Assembly (NCBI RefSeq): GCF_039812505.1
Contig: NZ_JBDIAQ010000197.1
Coordinates: 1-5,247, forward strand
From: Intrasporangium_A sp039812505
GTDB lineage: Bacteria > Actinomycetota > Actinomycetes > Actinomycetales > Dermatophilaceae
Direction of reading: 5' to 3'
DNA length: 5,247 nt
Made by a program: the position numbers and the translations under genes. Below the pieces are notes generated by a model that saw nothing but the letters and a program-made list of their open reading frames with translations, did no database searches and was not told the origin of the DNA. Positions 1-5,247 of this stretch are shown here, piece by piece; the first letter of the stretch is position 1; each line of letters begins with the position of its first letter.

Positions 1-891
1 TCAGTCGGCCAGCGACTCCCGCGCAAGGGTCTCGGGCTGGCTGGCTACCCAAGACGCGAGGAGCTTCAGCGCGTCGGAGGTGGGCGTGCCCGCTGCGGCC
101 GTGTAGATGTTGAGCCGGAGGCCGGGTTCCGAGGCCAGCTCCATGGCCTCGAAGTCGAGGTCGAGCCGGCCGACGGCCGGGTGGCGGAGGCGCTTGTGCC
201 CGGAGCGGTGGTAGCGCACGTCCTGGGAGGCCCAGCGCTGCCGGAACAGCTCGGAGCGGGTGGACAGCTCGCCGACGAGCTCGATGAGGGCCTTGTCGCG
301 CGGGTTGCGGCCGGCCTCCAGACGCAGCATCGCGGCGGCGTCGCGGGCGATCTCGTCGTAGTCGACGAACAGCTCGCGGGCCCGGTCGGGTTCGAGGTAG
401 ACGAAGCGGGTGGTGTTGGCGGGCCGTCGGGGGTCGCGGAACACCGGCTCGTAGAGTGCCCGGGCGAGCGGGTTCATGGCGAGGATGTCGTGGCGGCCGT
501 TGCGGACCCAGGCGGGAGCGTCGGTGATGGCGTCGAGCACCTGCTGGACGGCGGGGCGCACGGTCGTCGCGGACCTCCGCGTCCGGCGGCTGGACCCGGC
601 CGCGGCCGCTCGGGCGAGGTCGAGCAGGTGCTCGCGCTCGGCCTCGTCGAGCCGCAGGGCGCCGGCGAGCGCGTCGAGGACGGACTCGGAGGCCCCGCCG
701 AGGCCACCGCGCTCCATCCTGACGTAGTAGTCGACCGAGACCCCTGCCAGCATGGCGACCTCCTCGCGGCGCAGCCCCGCCACCCGCCGGTTGCCGCCGT
801 AGGCGGGCAGCCCCGCCTGCTCGGGCGTGATCCGGGCCCGGCGTGAGCGGAGGAACTCTCGGATCTCCGCCCGCAGCTCAGTCGATGCCAT
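1..891 (-). CDS. XRE-family helix-turn-helix regulator with MmyB-like ligand-binding domain
   Basis: This is a DNA-binding transcriptional regulator of 296 residues, a usual length for the family. The N-terminal third holds an XRE-type helix-turn-helix at about residues 37-62, with LRREEVAMLAGVS followed by VDYYVRMERG. The Tyr-Tyr-x-Arg-x-Glu-Arg-Gly signature is typical of actinobacterial members. From about residue 108 an MmyB-like domain begins (PAVQQVLDAI, then AWVRNGRHDILAMN), a PAS-like fold thought to bind a small ligand in this family. The ATG at 891 fits the family's usual N-terminus (MASTELRAEIREFLRSRR). The frame stays open far upstream, but that extension runs antisense through the neighbouring dehydrogenase and looks like no protein. 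The gene is divergent from the alcohol dehydrogenase, the classical arrangement for a local regulator controlling that operon and itself. The ligand and sign of control are unknown. The stop codon lies at the first bases of the window. Confidence 0.93.
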   Translation of the reverse strand: MASTELRAEIREFLRSRRARITPEQAGLPAYGGNRRVAGLRREEVAMLAGVSVDYYVRMERGGLGGASESVLDALAGALRLDEAEREHLLDLARAAAAGSSRRTRRSATTVRPAVQQVLDAITDAPAWVRNGRHDILAMNPLARALYEPVFRDPRRPANTTRFVYLEPDRARELFVDYDEIARDAAAMLRLEAGRNPRDKALIELVGELSTRSELFRQRWASQDVRYHRSGHKRLRHPAVGRLDLDFEAMELASEPGLRLNIYTAAAGTPTSDALKLLASWVASQPETLARESLAD

Positions 892-993
892 GCCCACCAC
901 GGTAGGCCGCACCAACCCGACGAGGGAGGCTCTGGCAATACCCCGAACGAGCGGGACTCCCGCAGTTGGGCCGGCACGCGTTGACTGGTGGTC
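892..993. promoter_or_regulatory. Divergent intergenic control region between regulator and dehydrogenase operon
   Basis: This 102-base gap separates two divergent starts, so it must hold the promoters of both the regulator and the redox operon. On the minus strand a TACCGT hexamer (904 to 899) fits the actinobacterial TANNNT -10 pattern and lies seven bases before the regulator ATG, which would give a leaderless transcript. No good -35 partner is seen. On the plus strand the clearest hexamer is TTGACT at 981-986, seven bases before the dehydrogenase ATG. It is a poor -10 element and too close to the start to serve as a -35. Neither start has a strong Shine-Dalgarno sequence. The palindrome at 951-963 sits between the two. 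Promoter positions are inference. Confidence 0.45.
951..963. repeat. Perfect 13-base palindrome, candidate operator
   Basis: GCGGGA-C-TCCCGC is a perfect inverted repeat with six-base arms around one central base. It lies 30 bases before the dehydrogenase ATG and about 60 bases before the regulator ATG. Dimeric helix-turn-helix regulators commonly bind such short symmetric sites in divergent promoters. Its G/C-only arms mean chance occurrence in this GC-rich DNA is not negligible, so the operator role is inference. Confidence 0.4.
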
Positions 994-2043
994 ATGCGAG
1001 CCGCCTACCTGTTCGGCGCCGGCGACATCCGCGTCGTCGACGCCCCCGACCCCTCGATCCAGCTGCCGACCGATGCCCTCGTCCGGGTGACCCGGGCGTG
1101 TGTCTGCGGCAGCGACCTGCACCCGCACCACTCGGCCCCGCCCTCGCCGGCGGGCCATTCGATCGGGCACGAGTTCATCGGCGTCGTCGAGGGTGTCGGT
1201 GCCGATGTACGGACCTTGGCCGCCGGTGACTTCGTGATCGCCCCGTTTGCGGTCTCCTGCGGCGAGTGCGAGTTCTGCCGGGCCGGGCTGCACACCTCGT
1301 GCGTTCGCGGCGGGTTCTGGAACGACGACCGGCTCGGCACCGGCGGCGGCCAGGCCGAAGCGGTGCGAGTCCCGTTCGCCGACGGCACGCTGGTCAAAGT
1401 GCCCGGCGTCACGGCCGGCGCGGACGAACCCCTGCTGGCCTCCCTGCTCACGCTCTCGGACGTCTACGGGACCGGCTGGCACGCCGCAGTCCGGGGTCGG
1501 GTCACCGCGGGCAGCACGGTCACCGTCATCGGTGACGGCGCAGTCGGCCTGCTGGCCGTCCTGTCCGCCAGGCAGCTCGGCGCCGAGCGCATCGTCCTCA
1601 TGGGCCGTCACCGGGCCCGCACCGACCTCGGCCGCGAGTATGGTGCCACCGACGTCGTCGCCGCCCGCGGCGAGGAAGGCATCGCCGCCGTTCGCGACCT
1701 GACCGGTGGCGGCAGTCCGATCGTCCTCGAGGCGGTCGGCCACCTGCCGGCATACCAGCAGGCCGTCGGTGTCGTCCGGCCCGGCGGGGTCATCAGCCGG
1801 GTCGGGGTCCCGCAGTACGAGGAGGCGCCGGTCGGTTTCGGCAGCCTCTTCGGCGGCAACATCACCCTGACCGGCGGGCCCGCCCCGGTCCGGGCCTACA
1901 TCGAGGACCTGCTGCCCGGTGTCCTCGCCGGGACGGTCGAACCGGGCCGGGTCTTCGATCGCACCGTCGTCCTGGAGGACACCCCGAAGGGCTACACCGC
2001 GATGGACGACCGCGAGGCCCTCAAGGTGATGGTCCGCCCGTGA
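994..2043 (+). CDS. Zinc-dependent alcohol dehydrogenase family protein (medium-chain, GroES-like)
   Basis: This is a 349-residue medium-chain dehydrogenase, full length for the family, expected to interconvert an alcohol and an aldehyde or ketone with NAD(P)(H) in the cytoplasm. The N-terminal GroES-like domain carries the catalytic zinc ligand Cys38 in CVCGSDLH and His59-Glu60 in GHEFIG. The four structural zinc cysteines are at 89, 92, 95 and 103 (CGECEFC, then C). The Rossmann glycine motif GDGAVG is at about 180-185. The second strand ends in MGRHRAR, with Gly-Arg instead of an acidic residue, which hints at NADP(H) preference (inference). The C-terminus ALKVMVRP looks native. I prefer the ATG at 994, where MRAAYLFGAG matches the usual family start. 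A GTG at 988 would add two residues. Its TGA overlaps the GTG of the next frame as GTGA, suggesting translational coupling. The substrate is unknown. Confidence 0.93.
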   Translation: MRAAYLFGAGDIRVVDAPDPSIQLPTDALVRVTRACVCGSDLHPHHSAPPSPAGHSIGHEFIGVVEGVGADVRTLAAGDFVIAPFAVSCGECEFCRAGLHTSCVRGGFWNDDRLGTGGGQAEAVRVPFADGTLVKVPGVTAGADEPLLASLLTLSDVYGTGWHAAVRGRVTAGSTVTVIGDGAVGLLAVLSARQLGAERIVLMGRHRARTDLGREYGATDVVAARGEEGIAAVRDLTGGGSPIVLEAVGHLPAYQQAVGVVRPGGVISRVGVPQYEEAPVGFGSLFGGNITLTGGPAPVRAYIEDLLPGVLAGTVEPGRVFDRTVVLEDTPKGYTAMDDREALKVMVRP

Positions 2044-2300
2044 GCGTATCGACCGCACCCCGAGCGACCGGGACCGACCGGGCGAGGAAGTCCACCGGCC
2101 CCAGCGCGGTCCTGGCGGTCATCCTCGTCAGCTACGCCACCGGGTCACCGGACACGGTGGCTGAGCACGTCAGTGCCGCGATCACAGGTGCCAGCGCCCT
2201 GCTCGCCATCGCGCTGGTGATCGTCCTCGTCGTCCTTCTACCGGCCCGTCGGGTCCTCCGGCGGGTCCTCACCCCGACACCCTTGGAGTGCACATCATGA
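2040..2300 (+). pseudogene. MFS transporter remnant: N-terminus joined to C-terminus by an in-frame internal deletion
   Basis: This 86-codon open frame starts with GTG overlapping the dehydrogenase stop (GTGA) and ends with a TGA overlapping the next ATG (ATGA), just where a full operon gene would sit. Residues 1-32 look like the start of a DHA2-type MFS drug-efflux transporter: a charged, flexible leader, then GPSAVLAVILVSY, which in such proteins opens the first membrane helix. From about residue 33 it changes to what looks like the last segment of the same family: TGSPDTVAEHVSAAITGAS, then a hydrophobic helix at about 51-67 ending in LLPARR. Everything between, normally some 400 residues and most of the membrane helices, is missing, yet the frame is kept. 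At most about one and a half membrane segments remain, so transport is not expected. It might still be translated and preserve coupling to the downstream reductase. A genuine small membrane protein is the alternative. The family match is by recognition only. Confidence 0.62.
2285..2288 (+). promoter_or_regulatory. Ribosome binding site deciding the aldo/keto reductase start
   Basis: GGAG lies eight bases before the ATG at 2297, inside the end of the preceding frame. It favours this ATG over the in-frame GTG at 2288, which overlaps the GGAG itself and would add three residues. Confidence 0.6.
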
Positions 2301-3181
2301 CCATTCCCACCATCACCCTGAACACCGGTGTCACGATGCCGGCCTTGGGCTACGGCGTCTTCCAGACGCCTCCGGACCAGACCAGGGCCGCAGTGGCCAC
2401 CGCGCTGGGGGTCGGCTACCGCCACATCGACACGGCCGCTGCGTACGGCAACGAGCGTCAGGTCGGCGAGGCCCTGGCAACATCCGGGCTGGCTCGCGAG
2501 GAGGTCTTCGTCGAGACGAAGGTCTGGATCAGCGACTACGGCTACGACCGGACCCTCCACGCGTTCGACAAGAGCGCCGGCAAGCTCGGCCTCGCCCACA
2601 TCGACCTGCTCATCCTCCACCAGGCACTGCCCGGTGAGTTCGACCGCACCCTCGATGCCTACCGTGCCCTGGAGACGCTGCTGACCGACGGCAAGGTCCG
2701 GGCGATCGGCGTCAGCAACTTCATGCCCGGCCACCTCGATCGGCTCCTCGCGGCCACCCATCTGGTCCCGTCGATCAACCAGGTCGAGGTCCACCCGTAC
2801 TTCCGCCAGCCCGACGTCCTGACCGCGGACGCCGAGCACGGCATCGTCACCCAGGCGTGGTCACCGATCGGTGGGATCACGTTCTACCGCAACGGCTCTC
2901 GCGGCTCCACCCTCGAGGACCCCACGATCGGGCGGATCGCGGCCGAGCACGGGCGGACCCCGGCCCAGGTGATGCTCCGCTGGCACCTCCAGCAGGGCCG
3001 GCAGGCCATCCCCAAGTCCGTCACTCCGTCACGCATCGCCGAGAACTTCGACGTGTTCGGGTTCGAGCTGACCGCCGACGAGCTGGCCGCCATCGACGCA
3101 CTGGACACCGGCGTCCGCGGCGGCCCAGACCCCGAGGACATCACCCTCGAGACCTACGGCCGCGACATCCCCGAAGCCTGA
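2297..3181 (+). CDS. Aldo/keto reductase (2,5-diketo-D-gluconate reductase-like)
   Basis: This is a 294-residue NADPH-dependent aldo/keto reductase, a single (beta/alpha)8 barrel expected to reduce aldehydes or ketones in the cytoplasm. The full catalytic tetrad is visible: Asp45 and Tyr50 in HIDTAAAYGNE, Lys75 in ETKVW and His108 in LILHQ. Other family marks are GVSNF around Ser140-Asn141, the INQVEVHPY strand with Asn161 and Gln162, and IPKSVTPSRIAEN at about 238-248, where Lys240, Ser241 and Arg246 are the usual contacts for the NADPH 2'-phosphate. The length and C-terminus (ETYGRDIPEA) look complete. The start overlaps the transporter remnant's stop as ATGA. The gene therefore lies in the same transcript as the alcohol dehydrogenase, and translation may depend on that overlap. 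Sequence features place it with the bacterial diketo-gluconate and methylglyoxal-type reductases, but the actual substrate cannot be told. Confidence 0.94.
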   Translation: MTIPTITLNTGVTMPALGYGVFQTPPDQTRAAVATALGVGYRHIDTAAAYGNERQVGEALATSGLAREEVFVETKVWISDYGYDRTLHAFDKSAGKLGLAHIDLLILHQALPGEFDRTLDAYRALETLLTDGKVRAIGVSNFMPGHLDRLLAATHLVPSINQVEVHPYFRQPDVLTADAEHGIVTQAWSPIGGITFYRNGSRGSTLEDPTIGRIAAEHGRTPAQVMLRWHLQQGRQAIPKSVTPSRIAENFDVFGFELTADELAAIDALDTGVRGGPDPEDITLETYGRDIPEA

Positions 3182-3201
3182 CCTCGACCCACCGGAACGA
3201 C

Positions 3202-3207
3202 AGGAGA
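3202..3207 (+). promoter_or_regulatory. Strong ribosome binding site of the DUF2255 gene
   Basis: AGGAGA lies five bases before the ATG at 3213. It is the best Shine-Dalgarno sequence in the window and fixes this start. The gene thus has its own initiation signal, unlike the overlapping genes before it. Confidence 0.7.
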
Positions 3208-3212
3208 CCCGA

Positions 3213-3578
3213 ATGAACACCTGGACACCCCAGCAGCTCGCCGCGATCGACGCCGACAGCGAGATCAGGGTCGCTGCACACCGTCGCGACGGGACGCTGC
3301 GCAGCCCCCGAATCGTCTGGCACGTCGTCGTCGGAGACAGCCTCTACATCCGCTCGGTACGCGGCACCAGCGGCGCCTGGTATCGCGGTGTGCAACACAC
3401 CGGCACCGGGCGCATCGAAGCCGACGGCCGGCGCACCGAGGTGGCCTTCACCCACGACCGCTCCCACGACGACGACATCGACCGCGCCTACCACGACAAG
3501 TACGGCCACGGCGGCCCGGTGCAGGCCATCACGAGCCCCGAGGCACGCGCCACGACCCTGCGCGTCGACCCCGCCTGA
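3213..3578 (+). CDS. DUF2255 family protein
   Basis: This is a small 121-residue soluble protein with no signal peptide or membrane segment. It opens with MNTWTPQQLAAIDADSEIRV and continues with RDGTLRSPRIVWHVVVGDSLYIRSVRG, GAWYRGVQHTGTGRIEADG and a C-terminal YHDKYG. This pattern matches the DUF2255 family, whose members resemble small split-barrel proteins related to flavin-binding nitroreductase-like folds. Their biochemical role is not established, and a flavin or deazaflavin link is only a fold-level inference. Such proteins often sit next to aldo/keto reductases and short-chain dehydrogenases in actinobacteria, as here. The gene follows the reductase by 31 bases in the same direction, so it is probably in the same operon. 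The length is normal and no lesion is seen. Confidence 0.85.
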   Translation: MNTWTPQQLAAIDADSEIRVAAHRRDGTLRSPRIVWHVVVGDSLYIRSVRGTSGAWYRGVQHTGTGRIEADGRRTEVAFTHDRSHDDDIDRAYHDKYGHGGPVQAITSPEARATTLRVDPA

Positions 3579-3611
3579 TCCGGGAGCAAACGACCCAGGC
3601 ACGAAACGACA

Positions 3612-3628
3612 GGCAGGACGGCCCTGCC
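3612..3628 (+). repeat. Short hairpin between the DUF2255 gene and SDR1
   Basis: GGCAGG (3612-3617) and CCTGCC (3623-3628) form a perfect six-base stem with a five-base loop. There is no T-run after it, so it is not an obvious intrinsic terminator. It lies 13 bases before the SDR1 GTG and could affect initiation there or simply be a chance GC hairpin. Confidence 0.3.
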
Positions 3629-3641
3629 GACAACGCAGGCC

Positions 3642-4433
3642 GTGAGTGACCTCGACGTCGCCGTCCCCATCGGCACCGGCCGCATCGGTGTAACCATCGC
3701 CCGCCGGAGCGCCGTCGAGCGACGCCTGCTACTGGCCGACCACAACCCGACCCGGCTCGCCGCCGTCGCCGAGCAGTTGCACGGCGAGGGCTACGAGGTC
3801 GACACCATGGTCGTCGACGTCTCCGACCAGGCCACTGTCGACGCCCTGGCCAACTACGCCGCCGCACTCGGCAGCGTGACCCGGCTGATCCACGCGCCGG
3901 TGTGTCGCCCATCCAAGGCGCCGCCGGAGCGCATCGTCGCCGTGGACCTACTGGGCACCGCCTACGTCCTGGAGGCGTTCGGCCGGGTCATCGCCTCAGA
4001 GGGCAGCGGTGTCGTCATCGCCAGCCAGGCTGGACACATGGGCAGCTTCCCGGCCGACCTGGAGCGCACGCTGGCCTACGGCTCGATCGCCGAGCTCCAC
4101 GACCTGCCCGCTCTCGCCGATATCGACGACTCCGGCCCGTCCTACATCCTGGCCAGGCGTGCGAACGCGCTGCGGGTCCAAGCGGCTGCCATCCCGTGGC
4201 AGCGGGCTTTGCGCCGGTTCGCGGAGCGACCATCCGGCGACAGTCACCTCCGCACCGTCCCGGGCGAACCGCCGGGCGAGCGCCTGCCCGATGCCGGCGG
4301 TGCCACCGATCACCGCCACCCTGGTTCCGGTCAGTTCCAGCTGCTCGTCACCATTCTTCCGCAGGCCAGTCGACTCGCCTGGCCATCCCTACCGGGTCGG
4401 GGCAACATCCCCCCGCTGTGGAGCGAAACGTAG
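3642..4433 (+). pseudogene. Short-chain dehydrogenase (SDR1), C-terminally truncated and damaged
   Basis: This 263-codon frame begins as an SDR oxidoreductase. The Rossmann glycine motif IGTGRIG is at residues 10-16, the acidic Asp33 in LLLADHN suggests NAD(H), and VVDVSD is at 57-62. The catalytic Ser128 lies in VVIASQAGH and Tyr168 in SYILARRAN. Three things are wrong. At residues 86-90 the text reads PVCRP where relatives have an Ala-Gly motif, explained by two compensating indels. The catalytic Lys of Tyr-x3-Lys is Arg172. After Trp186 (4199) the SDR pattern stops: the substrate-binding half is gone, and the tail to 4433 is out-of-sense DNA from an inverted SDR fragment. The GTG start at 3642 has no good Shine-Dalgarno sequence. 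The product is probably inactive. It follows the DUF2255 gene by 63 bases and likely shared its transcript when intact. Confidence 0.75.
4201..4354 (-). pseudogene. N-terminal fragment of a second short-chain dehydrogenase (SDR2), frameshifted
   Basis: Read on the minus strand, codons from 4319 down to about 4236 give VAVIGGTAGIGQALARRF followed by ARDGAEVTVAG. This is a textbook first beta-strand, glycine motif (GGTAGIG) and second strand of an SDR. Just upstream in the same frame is ELTGTR, the usual lead-in. The likely start ATG is at 4354 (ATG GTG ACG AGC AGC), but from there the frame reaches a stop after seven codons. Restoring one lost base after the two AGC codons would give MVTSSLELTGTR and reconnect it. 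Past VTVAG, a different frame offers GRSANRRKA, a plausible continuation into the next helix, so a second indel is likely near 4230. The fragment then meets SDR1 near 4200. Only about 50 codons survive. It lies antisense under the SDR1 tail. The boundary at 4201 is estimated. Confidence 0.6.
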
Positions 4434-4569
4434 TCGACCCATGGTCCCTCGGTGGCTCCGGCTCCGGTCTTCAAGGACCAGGACGTCGCGGGTCACGCGC
4501 ACACCCACCTGTGTATGTGGGGGGGCGCACAGCCTGCGTCGCCTGCACTGGGAGTGCGTAGACTGACAC
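4434..4569 (+). promoter_or_regulatory. Intergenic region upstream of the alarmone synthetase, with likely leaderless promoter
   Basis: The 136 bases hold no convincing gene. TAGACT at 4559-4564 matches the actinobacterial TANNNT -10 pattern and lies five bases before the ATG at 4570, so transcription would start at or next to the A of the ATG and give a leaderless mRNA. No clear -35 is visible. GGGAG at 4550-4554 is 15 bases from the ATG, far for a Shine-Dalgarno site, which supports the leaderless reading. Upstream lie a weak hairpin, CCCAC/GTGGG (4504-4508 with 4517-4521), and a run of seven G (4519-4525). Confidence 0.5.
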
Positions 4570-5247
4570 ATGCCCGAGTCGCCCCTGCCGGACCCGTCCG
4601 TCACGATGACCGCCGATCAGATACGGGAGCTGGGCACCCTGATGCGGCGGTTCCTGCTGGAGTACGAGTTCGGGTTGCGCGAGGTGGAGACCAAGATCAC
4701 CATCCTGCGCGACGAGTTCGTGCACATGCACGACTACAACCCGATCGAGCATGTGAAGGGCCGGGTGAAGACGATCGACAGCCTGCTCGAGAAGGTCCAC
4801 CGCCGCGGGGTGAGCCGGGACCTGGAGTCGGTGCGTCAGCAGATCACCGACGTGGCCGGCATCCGGATCACCTGCAGTTTCGTCTCCGACGCGTATCGGA
4901 TCTTCGACCTGCTGACCCAGCAGGACGACATCACCGTCCGTAGGGTGTCGGACTACATCGCCGAGCCGAAGCCCAACGGGTACAAGAGCCTGCACGCGAT
5001 CGTCGAGATCCCCGTCTTCCTGTCCTCGACCATCGTGCACGTCCCGGTGGAGATCCAGTTCCGCACGATCGCCATGGACTTCTGGGCGAGCCTCGAGCAC
5101 AAGCTCTACTACAAGTACGACGGCAAGGTCCCTGACGAGCTGTTGGCCGAGCTCAAGGACGCCGCCGACACGGCAGCCGATCTGGACCTGCGGATGGAGC
5201 GGCTGCATCAGCAGGTGCACGGCCTGGCACCGACCAGGATCGCCGAA
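4570..5247 (+). CDS. GTP pyrophosphokinase family protein, small alarmone synthetase (partial, 3' end cut by window)
   Basis: This is a single-domain RelA/SpoT-type synthetase expected to transfer pyrophosphate from ATP to GDP or GTP, making (p)ppGpp in the cytoplasm for stringent-type control of growth. The frame is open for 226 codons to the window edge with no stop. The start of the core (YNPIEHVKGRVKTIDSLLEK, residues 56-75) has the Lys63-Gly64-Arg65 motif. DVAGIRI with metal-binding Asp94 follows at 94-100, then EPKPNGYKSLH at 132-142 and VEIQFRT at 160-166 with Glu161 and Gln163. Aromatic and basic residues in FWASLEHKLYYKY follow at 171-183. There is no HD hydrolase domain before it, and the ATG at 4570 gives a short N-terminus, as in RelQ/RelP-like enzymes. 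A C-terminal helical tail begins at about 187. An ATG at codon 13 (4606) is a less likely start. It looks intact and unrelated to the damaged redox cluster. Confidence 0.93.
   Translation, partial: MPESPLPDPSVTMTADQIRELGTLMRRFLLEYEFGLREVETKITILRDEFVHMHDYNPIEHVKGRVKTIDSLLEKVHRRGVSRDLESVRQQITDVAGIRITCSFVSDAYRIFDLLTQQDDITVRRVSDYIAEPKPNGYKSLHAIVEIPVFLSSTIVHVPVEIQFRTIAMDFWASLEHKLYYKYDGKVPDELLAELKDAADTAADLDLRMERLHQQVHGLAPTRIAE

Noticed and set aside
181..846. 221-codon plus-strand open frame over the regulator
   Set aside because: It is antisense to a clear helix-turn-helix protein. The composition is typical of GC-rich shadow frames and shows no domain.
982..994. TGAC/GTCA imperfect inverted repeat touching the dehydrogenase ATG as an operator
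   Set aside because: The arms are only four bases and the symmetry breaks at the next pair, so it is too weak to separate from chance.
892..2058. Long upstream extension of the regulator frame on the minus strand
   Set aside because: It is antisense to the zinc dehydrogenase, has low-complexity Gly/Ala/Asp/Arg composition and no family pattern. The recognisable regulator begins at MASTEL (891).
2132..2839. 235-codon minus-strand open frame over the transporter remnant and aldo/keto reductase
   Set aside because: It lies opposite the fully conserved reductase, and its Val/Asp/Gly-rich text is a mirror of the real codon pattern.
3612..3628. GGCAGG/CCTGCC hairpin as an intrinsic terminator
   Set aside because: No T-run follows, and the next gene in the same direction starts 13 bases later. 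It is kept only as a repeat.
4368..4438. AGTCGAC direct repeats (4368-4374 and 4432-4438) as possible insertion or attachment footprints
   Set aside because: The repeat is seven bases, contains a common GC-genome palindrome (GTCGAC), and the 64-base interval holds no mobile-element sequence.
4442..4480. TGGTCC/GGACCA inverted repeat downstream of SDR1 as a terminator
   Set aside because: The stem is six bases with a 27-base loop and no T-run, which is within chance for this composition.
4471..5220. 249-codon minus-strand open frame over the alarmone synthetase
   Set aside because: It is antisense to all conserved synthetase motifs and rich in Leu/Val/His/Asp from complementary codons. No family is recognised.

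Overview
The window is very GC-rich, with strong G/C bias at third codon positions, frequent GTG starts, stop-start overlaps and leaderless-looking promoters. This points to a high-GC actinobacterial (Actinomycetota) chromosome. The genus cannot be fixed from the sequence alone.

Layout. (1) Positions 1-891, minus strand: a complete XRE-type regulator with an MmyB-like C-terminal domain. (2) Positions 892-993: a 102-base divergent intergenic region with a 13-base palindrome, a plausible operator. (3) From about 994 to 3578, plus strand: a redox operon of a zinc-dependent alcohol dehydrogenase (994-2043), an 86-codon remnant of a multidrug-type MFS transporter (2040-2300), an aldo/keto reductase (2297-3181) and a DUF2255 protein (3213-3578). 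The first three are joined by 4-base stop-start overlaps, so they are probably translationally coupled. (4) Positions 3642-4433: a short-chain dehydrogenase (SDR1) that is intact only to about residue 186. (5) Positions 4201-4354, minus strand: the N-terminal part of a second dehydrogenase (SDR2), read in the opposite direction and lying under the 3' tail of the SDR1 frame. (6) Positions 4434-4569: an intergenic stretch with a likely leaderless promoter. (7) Position 4570 to the window end: a single-domain (p)ppGpp synthetase, cut by the window edge, which looks like a conserved chromosomal gene.

Regulator, dehydrogenases, reductase, DUF2255 protein and drug-efflux-type transporter together resemble an inducible set for reducing or oxidising and exporting small reactive compounds such as aldehydes, ketones or quinones. 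The substrate cannot be deduced.

The main point of interest is that this cluster is partly dismantled. The transporter has its N-terminus joined in frame to its C-terminus. SDR1 carries an apparent pair of compensating frameshifts over its Asn-Ala-Gly-type motif and an Arg in place of the catalytic Lys. One deletion across the 3' ends of two convergent dehydrogenase genes would explain why an SDR1 N-terminal part on the plus strand faces an SDR2 N-terminal part on the minus strand. The regulator, alcohol dehydrogenase, aldo/keto reductase and DUF2255 protein look intact. I found no RNA gene, CRISPR array, insertion sequence or wholly novel system here.
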